The notes under the pieces were generated by a model. The model saw only the letters and a list, made by a program, of their open reading frames with translations. It was not told where the DNA came from and did no database searches. Made by a program: the position numbers and the translations under genes. Source: Mycobacterium sp. 852002-51961_SCH5331710 (GTDB lineage Bacteria; Actinomycetota; Actinomycetes; Mycobacteriales; Mycobacteriaceae). From it: DNA of 64,000 bases. Positions 1 to 7,539 of the stretch are shown piece after piece. Numbering within the stretch: the first letter of the stretch is position 1; each line of letters opens with the position of its first letter. The stretch spans positions 1 through 64,000 of the forward strand of contig NZ_LZSQ01000019.1 of NCBI RefSeq assembly GCF_001665535.1. Direction: 5' to 3'.

Positions 1-1
1 G

Positions 2-1813
2 CCGTTCACGGTTGGCGGCCTGCGCCACCACGGCGAACTTGGTGTCGAGCAGTTCCCACGTGGTGTTACCGACGACGTGCGCGACCTCGCGGGCGAGATC
101 GAGTGGGCCAAGGCGTCGCTGATCAGCCCGGAGGACTATCCGGCCGCGGTCGCACAGGTGCACCGCGACATCCCGTTCGACGCCGCGAAGGTGGCCGCCG
201 TCTACGCCGGCTATGAGGCGCTCAAGGCCCGCCGCGACGGCACCACGCTGCTCGACTTCGACGACCTCCTGCTGCACACCGCCGCGGCCATCGAGAACGA
301 CGCCGCGGTGGGGCAGGAGTTCCGGGACCGCTACCGCTGTTTCGTCGTCGACGAGTATCAGGACGTGACCCCGCTGCAGCAGCGGGTGCTCGACGCCTGG
401 CTCGGCGAGCGCGACGACCTCACCGTCGTCGGTGACGCCAACCAGACCATCTACTCGTTCACCGGCGCCACGCCCCGCTACCTGCTCGACTTCTCCCGGC
501 GCTTCCCCGATGCGGCGGTGGTTCGGCTGGAACGCGACTACCGGTCCACCCCGCAGGTGGTGTCGCTGGCCAACCGTGTCATCGCCGGCGCGCGCGGCCG
601 GATGGCGGGCAGCAAGCTGCACCTCGTCGGGCAGCGCGATCCCGGGCCCGCACCGCGCTTCGCCGAATACCCCGACGAGGTCGCCGAGGCCAAGGCGGTG
701 GCCAAGAACATCAAGCGGCTGCTCGAATCCGGCACCGAACCGGCTGAGATCGCGGTGCTCTACCGCATCAACGCCCAGTCGGAGGTCTACGAAGAGGCGC
801 TCACCGAAGCCGGCGTGCCGTTCCAGGTGCGCGGCGGTGAGGGCTTCTTCAGCCGCCAGGAGATCCGCCAGGCGTTGGTGGCGTTGCAGCGCGCCGCCGA
901 ACGTGACCTCGACGGGGTGGGGGCACCTCCCGCCGGCGGGGGATTGCCCGAGGTGGTGCGCGCGGTGCTGGAACCGCTGGGGCTCACCGCCGAACCGCCG
1001 TCGGGCACCAAGGCCAGGGACCGGTGGGAGGCGCTGGCGTCGCTGGCCGAACTCGTCGACGAAGAGGTCGCGGTGCGCCCCACGCTGGATCTGCGCGCGC
1101 TGATCGTCGAACTGCGACAGCGCGCCGACGCCCGCCACCCTCCGGTGGTGCAGGGTGTCACGCTCGCGTCGCTGCATGCGGCCAAGGGTTTGGAGTGGGA
1201 CGCGGTTTTCCTGGTCGGGCTCGCCGACGGCACGCTGCCCATCTCGCATGCCCTCGCGCACGGTCCCGACAGCGAGGCGGTCGAAGAGGAACGGCGTCTG
1301 CTCTACGTCGGAATCACCAGGGCGCGTGTGCATTTGGCGCTCAGCTGGGCGCTCGCACGCGCCCCCGGAGGGCGTCAGAGCCGTAAACCGTCGCGGTTCC
1401 TCAACGGCATCGCACCGCAGTCGTCGCACGCCGGTGACACTCCGAACAAGCCGCGTCGGCCCCGCGCCGCGACGCCGCGCTGCCGGGTGTGCAACAGCGT
1501 CCTGACCGCGCCGGGCGCAATCATGTTGCGCCGCTGCGAAAGCTGCCCGTCGGACATCGACGAGCAACTGCTCGGCGAGCTCAAGGACTGGCGGCTGCGC
1601 ACCTCCAAGGAGATGAGCGTGCCTGCGTACGTGGTGTTCACCGACAACACGTTGATTGCGATCGCGGAGACGCTGCCCACCGACGACGCCGCGCTGGTTG
1701 CGATCCCGGGCATCGGCGCGCGCAAGCTCGAGCAGTACGGCGCCGATGTGCTGGCCTTGGTCAAAGGTCGGGGGCGGCCGGCCGACGGCGCCAAGCACGG
1801 CCAATCGTCGTAA
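2..1813 (+). CDS. uvrD2: ATP-dependent DNA helicase UvrD2, 5' end outside the window
   Basis: SF1 3'-to-5' DNA helicase. The frame is open from base 2, so about 603 C-terminal residues are present; the Walker A region lies off the window (full-length UvrD2 is about 700 aa). Visible motifs are DEYQD (Walker B, fragment residues ~117-121), [13 protein letters not shown] (motif III), RDYRST (IV), [10 protein letters not shown] (V) and [10 protein letters not shown] (VI). A CxxC...CxxC tetracysteine linker (~494-515) and a C-terminal HRDC domain (~525-595) follow; this pairing is diagnostic of mycobacterial UvrD2, an essential helicase in M. tuberculosis. whiB7 lies downstream on the same strand, as in M. 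tuberculosis (Rv3198c-Rv3197A). Confidence 0.95.
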   Translation, partial: PFTVGGLRHHGELGVEQFPRGVTDDVRDLAGEIEWAKASLISPEDYPAAVAQVHRDIPFDAAKVAAVYAGYEALKARRDGTTLLDFDDLLLHTAAAIENDAAVGQEFRDRYRCFVVDEYQDVTPLQQRVLDAWLGERDDLTVVGDANQTIYSFTGATPRYLLDFSRRFPDAAVVRLERDYRSTPQVVSLANRVIAGARGRMAGSKLHLVGQRDPGPAPRFAEYPDEVAEAKAVAKNIKRLLESGTEPAEIAVLYRINAQSEVYEEALTEAGVPFQVRGGEGFFSRQEIRQALVALQRAAERDLDGVGAPPAGGGLPEVVRAVLEPLGLTAEPPSGTKARDRWEALASLAELVDEEVAVRPTLDLRALIVELRQRADARHPPVVQGVTLASLHAAKGLEWDAVFLVGLADGTLPISHALAHGPDSEAVEEERRLLYVGITRARVHLALSWALARAPGGRQSRKPSRFLNGIAPQSSHAGDTPNKPRRPRAATPRCRVCNSVLTAPGAIMLRRCESCPSDIDEQLLGELKDWRLRTSKEMSVPAYVVFTDNTLIAIAETLPTDDAALVAIPGIGARKLEQYGADVLALVKGRGRPADGAKHGQSS

Positions 1814-1836
1814 AAATCGCGCCAAAGCCGCTGGTC

Positions 1837-1875
1837 AAAAAATCAATTGTCAGTTTCGGCTGTTACGCTTAGCCT
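1837..1875 (+). promoter_or_regulatory. WhiB7-type autoregulated promoter of whiB7
   Basis: A -35 TTGTCA (1847-1852) and a -10 TAGCCT (1870-1875, TANNNT type) are separated by exactly 17 bp. An AT-rich run AAAAAATCAA (1837-1846) abuts the -35. Known biology: WhiB7 with SigA activates promoters carrying an AT-rich tract just upstream of -35, read by its AT-hook, including its own. Transcription should start near 1882, giving a leader of about 380 nt. Confidence 0.8.
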
Positions 1876-1925
1876 CAAGATCACACCGCTCGGGTGTCTT
1901 TTTGTGCGAAAGGAGGGTCGACATC

Positions 1926-2117
1926 ATGGGTAGCAATCACGTCTTCACCGGCGTAGCCGTTGCTGGCATGACGCGGACCCTCCATGTCGCCGCCGCCGCG
2001 GCGCATCCTGCGTCCGCCGCGCATGCCGCCGGTGCCGCCGCTGCCATTACGCCGCAGCGTAAGCGCCGCGCCGCCGCCGCGATTGTGTCGTCCGTCGATC
2101 GGAGCTCTATCAGGTAG
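1926..2117 (+). CDS. whiB7 leader upstream ORF (63 codons)
   Basis: Short ORF inside the whiB7 5' leader. The ATG at 1926 follows a strong Shine-Dalgarno, AAAGGAGG, about 8 nt upstream. The peptide is basic and very Ala-rich, with an RKRR patch near residue 48, and resembles no enzyme. It ends at a TAG overlapping a small hairpin (GCTCTA-TCAGG-TAGAGC, 2104-2120) about 17 nt before the terminator at 2131-2181. Known biology: mycobacterial whiB7 is controlled by a translated upstream ORF that couples ribosome stalling to transcription attenuation. This ORF fits that role; the peptide sequence itself may not matter. Confidence 0.6.
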   Translation: MGSNHVFTGVAVAGMTRTLHVAAAAAHPASAAHAAGAAAAITPQRKRRAAAAIVSSVDRSSIR

Positions 2118-2130
2118 AGCGACGATTCCG

Positions 2131-2181
2131 CCGAAAAAGGCCACGGACCCGCAGTCGGATCCGTGGCCTTGGTCTTTTCGG
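2131..2181 (+). terminator. Intrinsic terminator/attenuator in the whiB7 leader
   Basis: A perfect 11-bp stem AAGGCCACGGA (2137-2147) / TCCGTGGCCTT (2160-2170) has a 12-nt loop and is followed by GGTCTTTT. The outer bases CCGAAAA (2131-2137) and TTTTCGG (2175-2181) can also pair. It lies between the upstream ORF and whiB7, as expected for an attenuator that ends transcription unless ribosomes stall on the leader ORF. Confidence 0.8.
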
Positions 2182-2263
2182 AGCCAATTCCCAAGCCGCC
2201 AAGACCTGGTCCCGGATCCCAGAAGAGATACGAAACCCACGACCAGGAAGCAGAGGACTGGAC

Positions 2264-2542
2264 ATGTCACTCGGGACATGCCGACAGAAGACGAAGCTGA
2301 CGGTGCCGTGTCACAGGAACGATCCCGATCTGTGGTTCGCGGAGAACCCCGTCGAACTCGAACGCGCCAAGGCGTTGTGCGCCGAGTGCCCAATCCGGCG
2401 TGAGTGCCTGGCCGCCGCGCTGGAGAGGCAAGAGCCGTGGGGTGTTTGGGGCGGCGAGATCCTCGAACGGGGCACCATCATCGCCCGCAAGCGTCCGCGC
2501 GGCCGGCCCCGCAAGAACGCCGTTGCCGCACACGCCGCGTGA
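2264..2542 (+). CDS. whiB7: Transcriptional regulator WhiB7
   Basis: 92-aa WhiB-family iron-sulfur regulator, the master activator of intrinsic antibiotic resistance in mycobacteria (targets include erm, eis and tap). The four cluster ligands are C16, C39, C42 and C48 (CxxCxxxxxC pattern), followed by the SigA-contacting GVWGGE turn (60-65) and the WhiB7-specific AT-hook RGRPRK (79-84). Shine-Dalgarno CAGAGGA precedes the ATG; an in-frame ATG 5 codons on is possible but would shorten a normal N-terminus. The gene sits behind an autoregulated promoter, upstream ORF and attenuator. The downstream gene is convergent. Confidence 0.96.
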   Translation: MSLGTCRQKTKLTVPCHRNDPDLWFAENPVELERAKALCAECPIRRECLAAALERQEPWGVWGGEILERGTIIARKRPRGRPRKNAVAAHAA

Positions 2543-2636
2543 ACGGCTGGAAATGGACGTCGCCGAGCGTACGGTTGTGTACGCAAACCTCGAGTGGACC
2601 CGCTGACAAGCGTGCGCTCGGCGCGGACAACCCTGG

Positions 2637-3962
2637 CTAAGCGGCCTCGTCCGCGAAGCCCGGAATCAATTCCGTGGCAAGCTCTCTGGCCGGCACATGC
2701 GCGTCGAGCTGGCATGCGATGGCCACATTCGAGGCGATGACCCGCATCGGGATCGCGAGCTTGGCGGGAATGTCCATCTGCCGCGCGGCTCTGATCTGTC
2801 CCGCAGCGCGGTCAGGACGAATATTCGCAGTGGTGATCCGCTGCAGCCACTTGCGGTTGTAGTGGAACACCTCGACCTCGAGCGGTTCAACGTATTGGCG
2901 CATCATGTCGTCCATTTCGCGCTTCGAGACCTGCTCTCCCTTCTGCACGAAGCCGACTTTCTGCATCGTGGTGAGCAAGTTCTCGTAGTCATCTTCGAGG
3001 GCATACCGCGTTGCCAGACCGATCTCGACCGGGATGCCGCCGGGCATCGGGGCTACGGCGCCGAAGTCGATGACACCCATCTTGTCGTCGGAAAGCAGCA
3101 TGAAGTTGCCGGGATGCGTGTCGCCGTGCATCATCTCCAATCGGCGAGGCGCATCGTAGGTCAGTTCGAAAAGCCTGGTGCCCATCAGGTCTCGTTGTTC
3201 CTGAGTGCCCTCGCGGATGATCACCGACATCGGCACCCCCTCGATCCATTCCTGGATCACGACCTTGGGTGCGCTGGCCACGATGCGTGGCACCACGAAA
3301 TGCGGATGGCCCTCGTAGGCCTTGGCGAAGGTGCGCTGATTGTCGGCCTCGAGGCGGTAATCGAGCTCCATTTCCGTGCGCTCGATCAGCTCGGCGACCA
3401 CGCTGTCGACGTCGGCGCCCGGAGCGAGCTGCTTGAGCACACCGACCATGCGCTGCATCGTCTTCAGGTCGGCGCGCAGCGCTTCATCGGCGCCGGGGTA
3501 CTGGATCTTGACCGCGACCTCGCGACCGTCCGACCACACCGCCTTGTGGACCTGGCCGATGCTGGCCGACGCGACGGGCTTGTCGTCGAACGACGCGAAC
3601 CGCTGGCGCCACTTCGTGCCCAGCTGCGCGTCCAGCACGCGGTGCACCTTGGCCGCAGGCAACGGCGGGGCCTCGCGCTGCAACTTCGTCAACGCCTCGC
3701 GGTACGGCTTGCCGTACTGCTCGGGGATCGCGGCTTCCATCACCGACAGCGCCTGGCCGACCTTCATCGCCCCGCCCTTGAGCTCGCCGAGCACGGTGAA
3801 CAGCTGCTGGGCGGCCTTGTCCATCAGCTCGGCGTTGACCTCGTCTTTCGACTTACCGGTCAGCCGCTTGCCGAAGCCCAACGCGGCCCGGCCGGCCATC
3901 CCGACGGGCAGGCTCGCCAGTTTGGCGTTGCGCGCGGCCCGGCCCCGCTTGATCTCACTCAC
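2637..3962 (-). CDS. ABC1/UbiB-family atypical kinase (Rv3197-like)
   Basis: 441-aa ABC1 (AarF/UbiB/ADCK) protein-kinase-like ATPase. It shows the family KxGQ motif (AMKVGQALS), an Ala-rich nucleotide loop ending in SIGQVHKA, the VKIQYPG lysine, the catalytic-loop signature HGDTHPGNF and the metal-binding DFG. I chose the GTG at 3962 because the product then begins SEIKRGRAARN as in relatives; the only longer start is a TTG at 4010. UbiB-type members support quinone or lipid metabolism, but mycobacteria use menaquinone, so the substrate here is unknown. The M. tuberculosis homologue is also beside whiB7. It is probably transcribed with the Rv3196- and Rv3195-like genes upstream. Confidence 0.88.
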   Translation of the reverse strand: MSEIKRGRAARNAKLASLPVGMAGRAALGFGKRLTGKSKDEVNAELMDKAAQQLFTVLGELKGGAMKVGQALSVMEAAIPEQYGKPYREALTKLQREAPPLPAAKVHRVLDAQLGTKWRQRFASFDDKPVASASIGQVHKAVWSDGREVAVKIQYPGADEALRADLKTMQRMVGVLKQLAPGADVDSVVAELIERTEMELDYRLEADNQRTFAKAYEGHPHFVVPRIVASAPKVVIQEWIEGVPMSVIIREGTQEQRDLMGTRLFELTYDAPRRLEMMHGDTHPGNFMLLSDDKMGVIDFGAVAPMPGGIPVEIGLATRYALEDDYENLLTTMQKVGFVQKGEQVSKREMDDMMRQYVEPLEVEVFHYNRKWLQRITTANIRPDRAAGQIRAARQMDIPAKLAIPMRVIASNVAIACQLDAHVPARELATELIPGFADEAA

Positions 3963-4019
3963 CAGACCATCATCCACGACGCGGCTGTACACACCGCAAC
4001 GACTTGCCAACGGGCGATG

Positions 4020-4847
4020 TCAGCATGCGCAGCGCGGGTGCCGCGACCACCGTCGCGCCACCACCGAGCCCACGTTGACGTCGAACTCCAGCGTGGTGTC
4101 CAGCGTCGGCGGCGGTTCGGTCGACCCGGCCAGGTCGGCGCCGCCGCGTACTGCGCGCAACACCCGGTCGACCTGGTTCAGCGCCAGCGCGGCGGTGGCC
4201 AGCACCGTCGCGCGGTCGGCGGTGCCGACGGTGTGCCGTAACTGGGCCGCGACAGCGGGCCACGCCGCGTCCCGGTCGGCGCGATGCAGATCTCCACACG
4301 AAAGACACGACGTCACGCCCGGCATTACCAACGGCCCCACCAGGCCCACGCCGTCACGCACGCGCACCGGCAGGTGGGCGATCCCGGCCGCGTGCAGTTC
4401 GCGCACCATCCGCGGGTCGGCCACCAGGTAATCGGCGAGCACTACGAGGTCGGTCGGCTCCGACGGCGCCCCGGTGTCGGTGCGGGTGCTGTGGCTCAGC
4501 CGCGCACCCGAACACCGCAGGGAACCGGCGAGCAGATCCGACAACGGCCCGCGGCCATGGATGCGCACCGCGGCGGTGCGGCCCCGCCGAGCCGTGCCTG
4601 CGGTGATCACGCCCGCGTCGACCAGGGACGCCACCAGCCCCTCGACGTCCGCCCCGGGGGCCAGCGCCTTCAGGTCGCTCAATGCGGCGCCCGACTGCAA
4701 GCGGCGCAGCAGATCCGCCAGCGTCGCCGACGGCAGTCCCGACGGTGGCCGGATCACGACGGCGCGCCGCGGATCCCAACCCACCTGCACGACCCCGTCG
4801 GGCCGCGACAGCACGGGCGTCGCGGCACTCAGCGCATAACGCGTCAC
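4020..4847 (-). CDS. Cyclodehydratase/ThiF-like protein (Rv3196-like)
   Basis: 275 aa; start GTG at 4847. The N-terminal ~90 residues look like a small winged-helix/leader-binding module and the rest like a degenerate E1 (ThiF) fold. The clearest motif is CLSCGDLHRADRD near residues 185-200, which recurs in cyclodehydratase-like proteins linked to azole-forming peptide pathways. Its paired cysteines could bind zinc. No YcaO gene, precursor peptide or dehydrogenase is visible nearby, so this is an orphan and its reaction is unknown. The stop is 57 bp before the GTG of the ABC1 kinase gene; the zincin-like gene lies upstream on the same strand. Confidence 0.7.
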   Translation of the reverse strand: MTRYALSAATPVLSRPDGVVQVGWDPRRAVVIRPPSGLPSATLADLLRRLQSGAALSDLKALAPGADVEGLVASLVDAGVITAGTARRGRTAAVRIHGRGPLSDLLAGSLRCSGARLSHSTRTDTGAPSEPTDLVVLADYLVADPRMVRELHAAGIAHLPVRVRDGVGLVGPLVMPGVTSCLSCGDLHRADRDAAWPAVAAQLRHTVGTADRATVLATAALALNQVDRVLRAVRGGADLAGSTEPPPTLDTTLEFDVNVGSVVARRWSRHPRCAC

Positions 4848-4908
4848 CGATCGAGCGTGCCACGCCGGGCAGCGGTCACCGGTGGTTATCCACAGGTGTC
4901 GACGGGGC

Positions 4909-6285
4909 CTACTTGTCGTCGTCGTCCGGGCTCTGGATGTCCTTCTCGAGGTCGGCGAGGGCCTCCTCGATGGCGCTGTCCATACCGCTGGTGTCGCCGC
5001 CGATGATGCGATCGATGAACCCCGCGGGCTCGTCGAGATCCTCGGCGCTGGGCAGTAGGTCGGGGTGCTGCCAGACCGCGTCCCGACGGTCGGAGCCGAC
5101 GGCCTCGGTCAGCCGCTCCCACAACGCCGCCGCCTCGCGCATCTTGCGCGGACGCAGCTCCAGGCCGACCAGGGTCGCGAACGTCTGCTCGGCGGGCCCG
5201 CCGGTGGCGCGGCGCCTGCGCAGCATCTCCGCGAGCGCCGACGTGCCGGGGATGCGGTCGCCGAGCGCCTCGGACACGACGGTCTGCACCCAACCCTCGA
5301 TCAGCGCGAGCAGCGTCTCGAGCCGCTCCAGCGCCGCGGTCTGTTCCGGGGTGGCCTTGGGCTCGAAGATGCCCTGATTGAGCAGCTGCTCCATCTGGGC
5401 CGGGTCGGTCAGCGCGGCCGGGTCGAGGCCGGAGGCCAGCTCCTCGATGCCGCTCATGTCGATTTTCATGCCGCGGGCGAACGCCTCGACGGCGTTGAGC
5501 AGCTGGCTGGCCAGCCACGGCACGTGGCTGAACAGGCGGTGGTGTGCGGCCTCACGGGCGGCCAGGAAGGTGAGGATCTCGCTGCGCGGCTGCTCGAGGC
5601 CCTCCGACAGCGACTCGACCGCTTCGGGCATCAGCGCGGCTACGCCCTTGGGGCCCAACGGAAGCCCGATGTCGGTGGAGGTCAACACTTCTCGCGACAG
5701 CTTGCCCAGCGCCTGACCAAGCTGCGAACCGAACGCCATCCCGCCCATCTGCGTCATCATCGACAGCAGCGGACCGGCCATGGTCCGGGCCTCGTCCGGG
5801 AGCGCCGACACCCAGACCGTCGAGATCTGTTCGGCGACCGGGTCGCACAACCGCTTCCACGTCTCGAGCGTGTTGTCGATCCAGTCCGTCGGCGTCCACG
5901 CGACGGCCTTGTTGGTGCCCGCGGGAAGCGCGGTCACGCCGTCGAGCCATGTCTCGGCGAGGCGCACGGCGTCGGCGATCGCCGAGGACGTCCCCTCTGG
6001 AACCGGGGCGACGAAACCGATCTGGCTCGACGCCAACTGGCGGGCCAGGTCGTAGTTGACCGGTCCGGACTGCTTACCCCCGGCCATCGCGCTGCCGGCG
6101 CCGCTGAACATCTCGCCGAGCTTGGAGAAGATCTGCCCCAGCTGCGACATGTCGAACTCGGATCCTCCCTGAAAGCCCATGCCGAATGGGTCTCCGGTCC
6201 CTTCGGGCCCGGAGTCGGGATCTTTCTTGCGCTTGTCGCGCTCGGGGTCGTCCCCGGCGGAGAAGCCGAAAGGCAGGTCAGCCAT
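4909..6285 (-). CDS. Zincin-like putative metalloprotease (DUF2342 type, Rv3195-like)
   Basis: 458 aa. The ATG at 6285 begins MADLPFGFSAG, conserved in actinobacterial relatives, and lies 7 nt after a -10-like TACCGT, suggesting a leaderless transcript. The N-terminus is Gly/Asp/Lys-rich and disordered. The core carries REAAHHRLFSHVPWL (about residues 225-240), the HxR-type signature of the zincin-2 family; a classic HExxH is not obvious. No signal peptide, so probably cytoplasmic. The family was first noted beside F420 genes but its substrate is unknown. The divergent neighbour is a secreted/PDZ-Lon protease, a pairing shared with M. tuberculosis. Confidence 0.8.
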   Translation of the reverse strand: MADLPFGFSAGDDPERDKRKKDPDSGPEGTGDPFGMGFQGGSEFDMSQLGQIFSKLGEMFSGAGSAMAGGKQSGPVNYDLARQLASSQIGFVAPVPEGTSSAIADAVRLAETWLDGVTALPAGTNKAVAWTPTDWIDNTLETWKRLCDPVAEQISTVWVSALPDEARTMAGPLLSMMTQMGGMAFGSQLGQALGKLSREVLTSTDIGLPLGPKGVAALMPEAVESLSEGLEQPRSEILTFLAAREAAHHRLFSHVPWLASQLLNAVEAFARGMKIDMSGIEELASGLDPAALTDPAQMEQLLNQGIFEPKATPEQTAALERLETLLALIEGWVQTVVSEALGDRIPGTSALAEMLRRRRATGGPAEQTFATLVGLELRPRKMREAAALWERLTEAVGSDRRDAVWQHPDLLPSAEDLDEPAGFIDRIIGGDTSGMDSAIEEALADLEKDIQSPDDDDK

Positions 6286-6292
6286 GCCCTCA

Positions 6293-6298
6293 ACGGTA
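6293..6298 (-). promoter_or_regulatory. -10 element of a probable leaderless promoter for the Rv3195-like gene
   Basis: On the minus strand TACCGT (TANNNT) ends 7 nt before the ATG at 6285. This puts the expected start of transcription at the start codon, a common arrangement in mycobacteria. No convincing -35 is seen. Confidence 0.5.
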
Positions 6299-6426
6299 CC
6301 CACCAGGACGCGCCCCGGTCGGTGGGCGCCTTCGCTGACAGCGAATCACGGCGATCGGGGCGCCGACGAAACGGTCTGACGGGCCGGTCCGGACGTCGTG
6401 GGCGCGGTCGCCGGCGGCGCAACCTT

Positions 6427-6432
6427 TAGATT
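6427..6432 (+). promoter_or_regulatory. -10 element of a probable leaderless promoter for the PDZ/Lon-like protease
   Basis: TAGATT (TANNNT) is followed by a 7-nt gap to the GTG start at 6440, so the transcript probably begins at the start codon. There is no Shine-Dalgarno before this GTG, which agrees. Confidence 0.55.
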
Positions 6433-6439
6433 GGGCGGC

Positions 6440-7462
6440 GTGAACAGGCGGACTTTGACGTTGCTCGTCGCGCTCGTGCCGATCCTGGTGTTCGGGGTGC
6501 TGGTGTCGGTCGTGACGGTGCCGTACGTCTCCCTGGGCCCGGGGCCGACGTTCGACACGCTCGGCGAGGTCGACGGCAAGCCCGTCGTTCAGATCGAAGG
6601 GACCGATGTCTACCCGACGTCGGGACACCTGAACATGACGACGGTGTCGCAGCGCGACCAGCTACGGCTGGGCGAGGCGATGGCGCTGTGGCTGTCGGGC
6701 CGCGAACAACTGGTGCCGCGCGATCTGGTCTACCCGCCGGACAAGACGCGCGAAGAGGTCAACGAGGCCAACACCGCCGACTTCCGCAACTCCGAACGCA
6801 GCGCCGAGTACGCCGCACTGCACTACCTGGACTTCCCGATGGCGGTGACGGTGGAGAACGTCAACGACCCGGGCCCATCGGCGGGCAAGCTGCACGACGG
6901 CGACGCGATCGACGCCGTCAACGGCACGCCGGTGACCAAGCTCGAGGAGTTCCAGGACCTGCTGAAGGACACCAAGCCGGGCGACAAGGTGACCCTGGAC
7001 TACCGGCGCAAGGACGCGCCGTCCGGTTCGGCCACCATCACGCTGGGCAAGCATCCCGAACGCGATCAGGGGTTCCTCGGCATCGGCGTGCTCGACGCGC
7101 CGTGGGCGCCGTTCGCGGTCGACTTCAACCTCGCCAACATCGGCGGACCGTCGGCGGGGCTGATGTTCTCCCTGGCCGTGGTCGACAAGCTCACCACCGG
7201 CGACCTCAACGACGGGCAGTTCGTCGCCGGCAGCGGAACCATCACCGATGACGGCGAGGTCGGTTCCATCGGCGGCATCACCCACAAGATGCTCAGCGCG
7301 CACGAGGCGGGCGCGACGATCTTCCTGGTGCCGGCCGACAACTGCGAGGAGGCCAAGACGGCACCGCAGGACGGTATGGAACTGGTCAAGGTCGGCACCC
7401 TGTCGGAGGCCGTCGACGCGTTGAAGACCTTGTCCGCCGGTGGCGAACGGCCGCATTGTTAG
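6440..7462 (+). CDS. PDZ-domain Lon-like serine protease (YlbL family, Rv3194c-like)
   Basis: 340-aa membrane-anchored protease. One N-terminal transmembrane helix (residues ~5-27) leads to an extracytoplasmic part with a PDZ domain (~115-200). The C-terminal Lon/S16 catalytic domain carries Ser in GGPSAGLM (~237) and Lys in GGITHKM (~282), the Ser-Lys dyad. No AAA+ module is present, as is normal for this family. The GTG at 6440 was chosen because it gives a standard membrane anchor and fits a leaderless -10. It is likely to act on envelope proteins; natural substrates are not known to me. Confidence 0.9.
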   Translation: MNRRTLTLLVALVPILVFGVLVSVVTVPYVSLGPGPTFDTLGEVDGKPVVQIEGTDVYPTSGHLNMTTVSQRDQLRLGEAMALWLSGREQLVPRDLVYPPDKTREEVNEANTADFRNSERSAEYAALHYLDFPMAVTVENVNDPGPSAGKLHDGDAIDAVNGTPVTKLEEFQDLLKDTKPGDKVTLDYRRKDAPSGSATITLGKHPERDQGFLGIGVLDAPWAPFAVDFNLANIGGPSAGLMFSLAVVDKLTTGDLNDGQFVAGSGTITDDGEVGSIGGITHKMLSAHEAGATIFLVPADNCEEAKTAPQDGMELVKVGTLSEAVDALKTLSAGGERPHC

Positions 7463-7539
7463 GTCATCGGCGAAAAGCCGTTGCGTAGAGTTGTGGCCAC
7501 GTCAAGCAGGACGTACGGGAACCAGACTGGAGTCATCGA

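Noticed and set aside
1984..2403. A plus-strand frame running through the whiB7 leader and terminator into whiB7
   Set aside because: No Shine-Dalgarno, Pro/Arg-rich nonsense product, and it would read across the terminator hairpin.
2697..4241. A 514-codon plus-strand frame over the ABC1 kinase and cyclodehydratase-like genes
   Set aside because: It spans two well-supported minus-strand genes, has no recognisable domain, and its codon pattern is that of an antisense frame.
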